Position numbers and translations under genes: made by a program
Shown here: positions 62,355 to 64,000 of the stretch, piece by piece
Layout: each line of letters begins with the position of its first letter
How positions within the stretch are numbered: the first letter of the stretch is position 1
NCBI GenBank assembly: GCA_017935185.1
Contig: JAGBIC010000021.1
Coordinates: forward strand, 1 to 64,000
Length of the DNA stretch: 64,000 nucleotides
Direction: 5' to 3'
DNA from: Alistipes sp.
GTDB taxonomy: Bacteria > Bacteroidota > Bacteroidia > Bacteroidales > Rikenellaceae
Notes under the pieces: model-generated
The model's database searches: none
What the model saw: the letters and a program-made list of their open reading frames with translations, nothing else
Told to the model about the DNA's origin: nothing

Positions 62355-62364
62355 TATATAGTAT

Positions 62365-63114
62365 ATGAATAAATTCGTAGCAGGACCATGTGTGATTGAG
62401 TCGGCCGAGTTGCTTGATAAGGTGGCAGCCCGTTTGGTGGAGATAAATGCCAAGTTGGGTGTGGATATCATCTTCAAGGCATCGTTCGACAAGGCTAATC
62501 GCACGTCGCTGTCATCATATCGTGGTGTGGGTTTGGATAAAGGCTTGCAGATGCTTTCGGATGTGAAGCAGAAGTGGGGACTGAAATTGTGTACCGACAT
62601 TCATGAGTCATGGCAGGCTGCTCCTGCAGGTGAGGTGATTGATGTTTTGCAAATTCCCGCTTTTCTGTGTCGTCAGACCGATTTGCTGGTGGCTGCAGCC
62701 AAGACGGGTAGGGTGGTAAACATCAAAAAGGCGCAGTTTCTCTCGGGGGAGGATATGAAATACCCCTATGAGAAGGCTGTTTGTTCAGGTGCTGCCGAGG
62801 TGTGGCTTACCGAGCGCGGAAATATGTATGGCTATAATAATTTGGTTGTAGATTTCCGTAATATAGCCGATATGCTGAAGATATCTCCTACGGTGGTGAT
62901 GGATTGCACACATAGTGTTCAGCGCCCGGGTGCTGCCGGCGGGAAAACGGGAGGCAACAGGGAGTTTGTCCCCGCAATGGCCCAGGCCGCCAAGGCTTTT
63001 GGTGCAAATGGATATTTCTTTGAGGTGCATCCCGATCCCGATAAAGCGTTGAGCGATGGGCCTAATATGTTGCAATTGGATGATTTGGAGGCTGTGGTTG
63101 CGTCGCTTGTTTAG
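62365..63114 (+). CDS. kdsA: 3-deoxy-8-phosphooctulonate synthase
   Basis: 249 residues. It condenses phosphoenolpyruvate and arabinose-5-phosphate to Kdo-8-phosphate. Marks: FVAGPCVIES at residues 3-12, KASFDKANRTS, LCTDIHE, and the VQRPGAAGGKTGGNREFVP region. It is slightly shorter than the E. coli enzyme. Second of three consecutive Kdo genes (kdsB-kdsA-kdsD). Confidence 0.95.
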   Translation: MNKFVAGPCVIESAELLDKVAARLVEINAKLGVDIIFKASFDKANRTSLSSYRGVGLDKGLQMLSDVKQKWGLKLCTDIHESWQAAPAGEVIDVLQIPAFLCRQTDLLVAAAKTGRVVNIKKAQFLSGEDMKYPYEKAVCSGAAEVWLTERGNMYGYNNLVVDFRNIADMLKISPTVVMDCTHSVQRPGAAGGKTGGNREFVPAMAQAAKAFGANGYFFEVHPDPDKALSDGPNMLQLDDLEAVVASLV

Positions 63115-63157
63115 CCTGCAACCAATAAGTGGAACGATTGAAATAACAATATTATAA

Positions 63158-64000
63158 ATGAGTGTATTAACTTCGCAAAATATTCTTGATTTGGCTCGCC
63201 GTACGCTTCAGCTCGAGGCAGAGGCTTTGACTCATATGGCCGATATTATGGGTGATGAGTTTATTGGCGCAGTTGATAGGATTCTTGCATGCAAAGGTAA
63301 GGTTATCATTACCGGTATGGGTAAATCGGGTCTTGTGGGGCGTAAAATCGCGGCTACACTTGCAAGTACAGGAACGCCGAGTTTTTATCTCCACCCCGGA
63401 GAGGCTTTTCATGGTGATTTGGGTATGATATCGCCCGAGGATGTCGTTGTTGCACTATCTCATTCGGGTGAAACCGACGAGGTGCTGAAGATAGTGCCGT
63501 TTGTTCATTCAAATGGCAATATACTTATCTCAATAACAGCCAATCCCGAATCTACTCTGGCAAAGAATTCTGATATTCACCTCAATACCGGCGTCAAGGA
63601 GGAGGCATGTATCCTGCATTTGGCTCCCACATCTTCCACTACTGCCCAGCTTGCATTGGGCGATGCGCTTGCTGTGGCTCTGATGAAGGCTCGAGAGTTC
63701 ACTTCTATGGATTTTGCTCGTCTGCATCCGGGTGGAAGTCTGGGCCGTCGTCTGTTGATGACAGTCGGTAATGCTATGCGCAGTAATGATTTGCCAATAG
63801 TATCTCCCGATTGTGGCGCTGCCGAGATGATCCATAAAATGAGCCGTGGCGGATTGGGCTTGATTGTTATAATGAGAGATAATCAAATCGATGGCATTGT
63901 AACCGATGGTGATTTGCGTCGAGCAATGGAGAGCCTTCAGGCCGAGTTTTTCAATATCAAGGCAATCGATATTGCTACTCGTTCACCCAAGATTATATCA
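63158..64000 (+). CDS. kdsD: Arabinose-5-phosphate isomerase, KpsF/GutQ family (3' end beyond window)
   Basis: 281 codons are visible, then the window ends with the frame still open. The ATG at 63158 follows kdsA by 43 bases. A SIS sugar-isomerase domain (about 35-170) has ITGMGKSGLVGRKIAATLASTG, FHGDLGMI and LSHSGETDE. Two CBS domains begin at about residue 205 (MRSNDLPIVSPDCGAAEMIHKM, then GIVTDGDLRR). It converts ribulose-5-phosphate to arabinose-5-phosphate, the KdsA substrate, so with kdsB and kdsA it covers the Kdo pathway except the Kdo-8-phosphate phosphatase. Confidence 0.93.
   Translation, partial: MSVLTSQNILDLARRTLQLEAEALTHMADIMGDEFIGAVDRILACKGKVIITGMGKSGLVGRKIAATLASTGTPSFYLHPGEAFHGDLGMISPEDVVVALSHSGETDEVLKIVPFVHSNGNILISITANPESTLAKNSDIHLNTGVKEEACILHLAPTSSTTAQLALGDALAVALMKAREFTSMDFARLHPGGSLGRRLLMTVGNAMRSNDLPIVSPDCGAAEMIHKMSRGGLGLIVIMRDNQIDGIVTDGDLRRAMESLQAEFFNIKAIDIATRSPKIIS

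Noticed and set aside
1..64000. CRISPR arrays and insertion sequences
   Set aside because: No regularly spaced repeats, Cas genes, transposases or terminal inverted repeats were seen on reading both strands.

Overview
This window reads as chromosomal DNA of an anaerobic bacterium of the order Bacteroidales (phylum Bacteroidota). The grounds are the fused LpxC-FabZ protein, DUF1573 proteins, the long RluA-type synthase with a coiled-coil front half, a TonB-plug protein without a barrel, 2-oxoacid:ferredoxin oxidoreductase and NfnAB, and recurrent TAnnTTTG promoter octamers (the Bacteroidota -7 box) with no clear Shine-Dalgarno sequences. G+C looks mid-to-high 40s percent by eye. I cannot place the genus. 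Most of the window is ordinary core genome. The only stretch of more than 300 bases without a protein gene (23470-24116) holds a structured RNA.

Layout. 1-140: two minus-strand tRNAs (Val, cut by the window edge; Asn). 251-3776: a DUF1573 protein, then overlapping nfnA-nfnB. 3983-6640: a secreted protein ending in a TonB plug. 6650-10447, minus: acyl-CoA reductase, PatB-type lyase, pRiA4b ORF-3-like protein, miaA and tRNA-Leu(UAA), closed by one terminator. 10523-12142: RluA-family synthase. 12238-17524: ECF sigma factor, its small membrane partner, and a large secreted GH2 beta-galactosidase. 17597-23469, minus: CoA-transferase and rimP-nusA-infB. 23606-23970: 6S-like RNA. 24117-27773: HIT protein, esterase, lpxA and lpxC-fabZ. 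27901-31362: TonB-like protein, two unrecognised proteins, K+/H+ antiporter. 31417-34299: korB-korA. 34484-37962: EamA transporter, S24 repressor, and a divergent small protein plus an orphan phage terminase. 38102-40300: FabK/nitronate monooxygenase-like enzyme and tsaD. 40371-47669: TamB, ExbB, ExbD, a TIGR04076 protein, TonB and DUF1573. 47741-51416: glgB and a divergent POT peptide transporter. 51490-57408: valS, rnhA, MBL hydrolase, SDR, DUF5009 membrane protein. 57586-58887: NhaD/CitMHS-type antiporter. 59161-64000: lon, kdsB, kdsA and kdsD (cut by the window edge).

The genes fit a fermentative Gram-negative cell. NfnAB, KorAB and the CoA-transferase serve anaerobic redox and acid metabolism. 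LpxA, LpxC-FabZ and KdsB/A/D make lipid A and Kdo. TamB and ExbB/ExbD/TonB build and energise the outer membrane. Secreted GH2, esterase and POT transporter feed on sugars, esters and peptides.

The parts most worth a second look are: the orphan terminase with a divergent LexA/CI-like repressor and no other phage genes (35380-37962); the 6S-like RNA with two competing folds (23606-23970); four genes whose -7 box lies only four to six bases before the start codon, suggesting leaderless mRNAs; and the accessory proteins inside the TonB/ExbBD operon.
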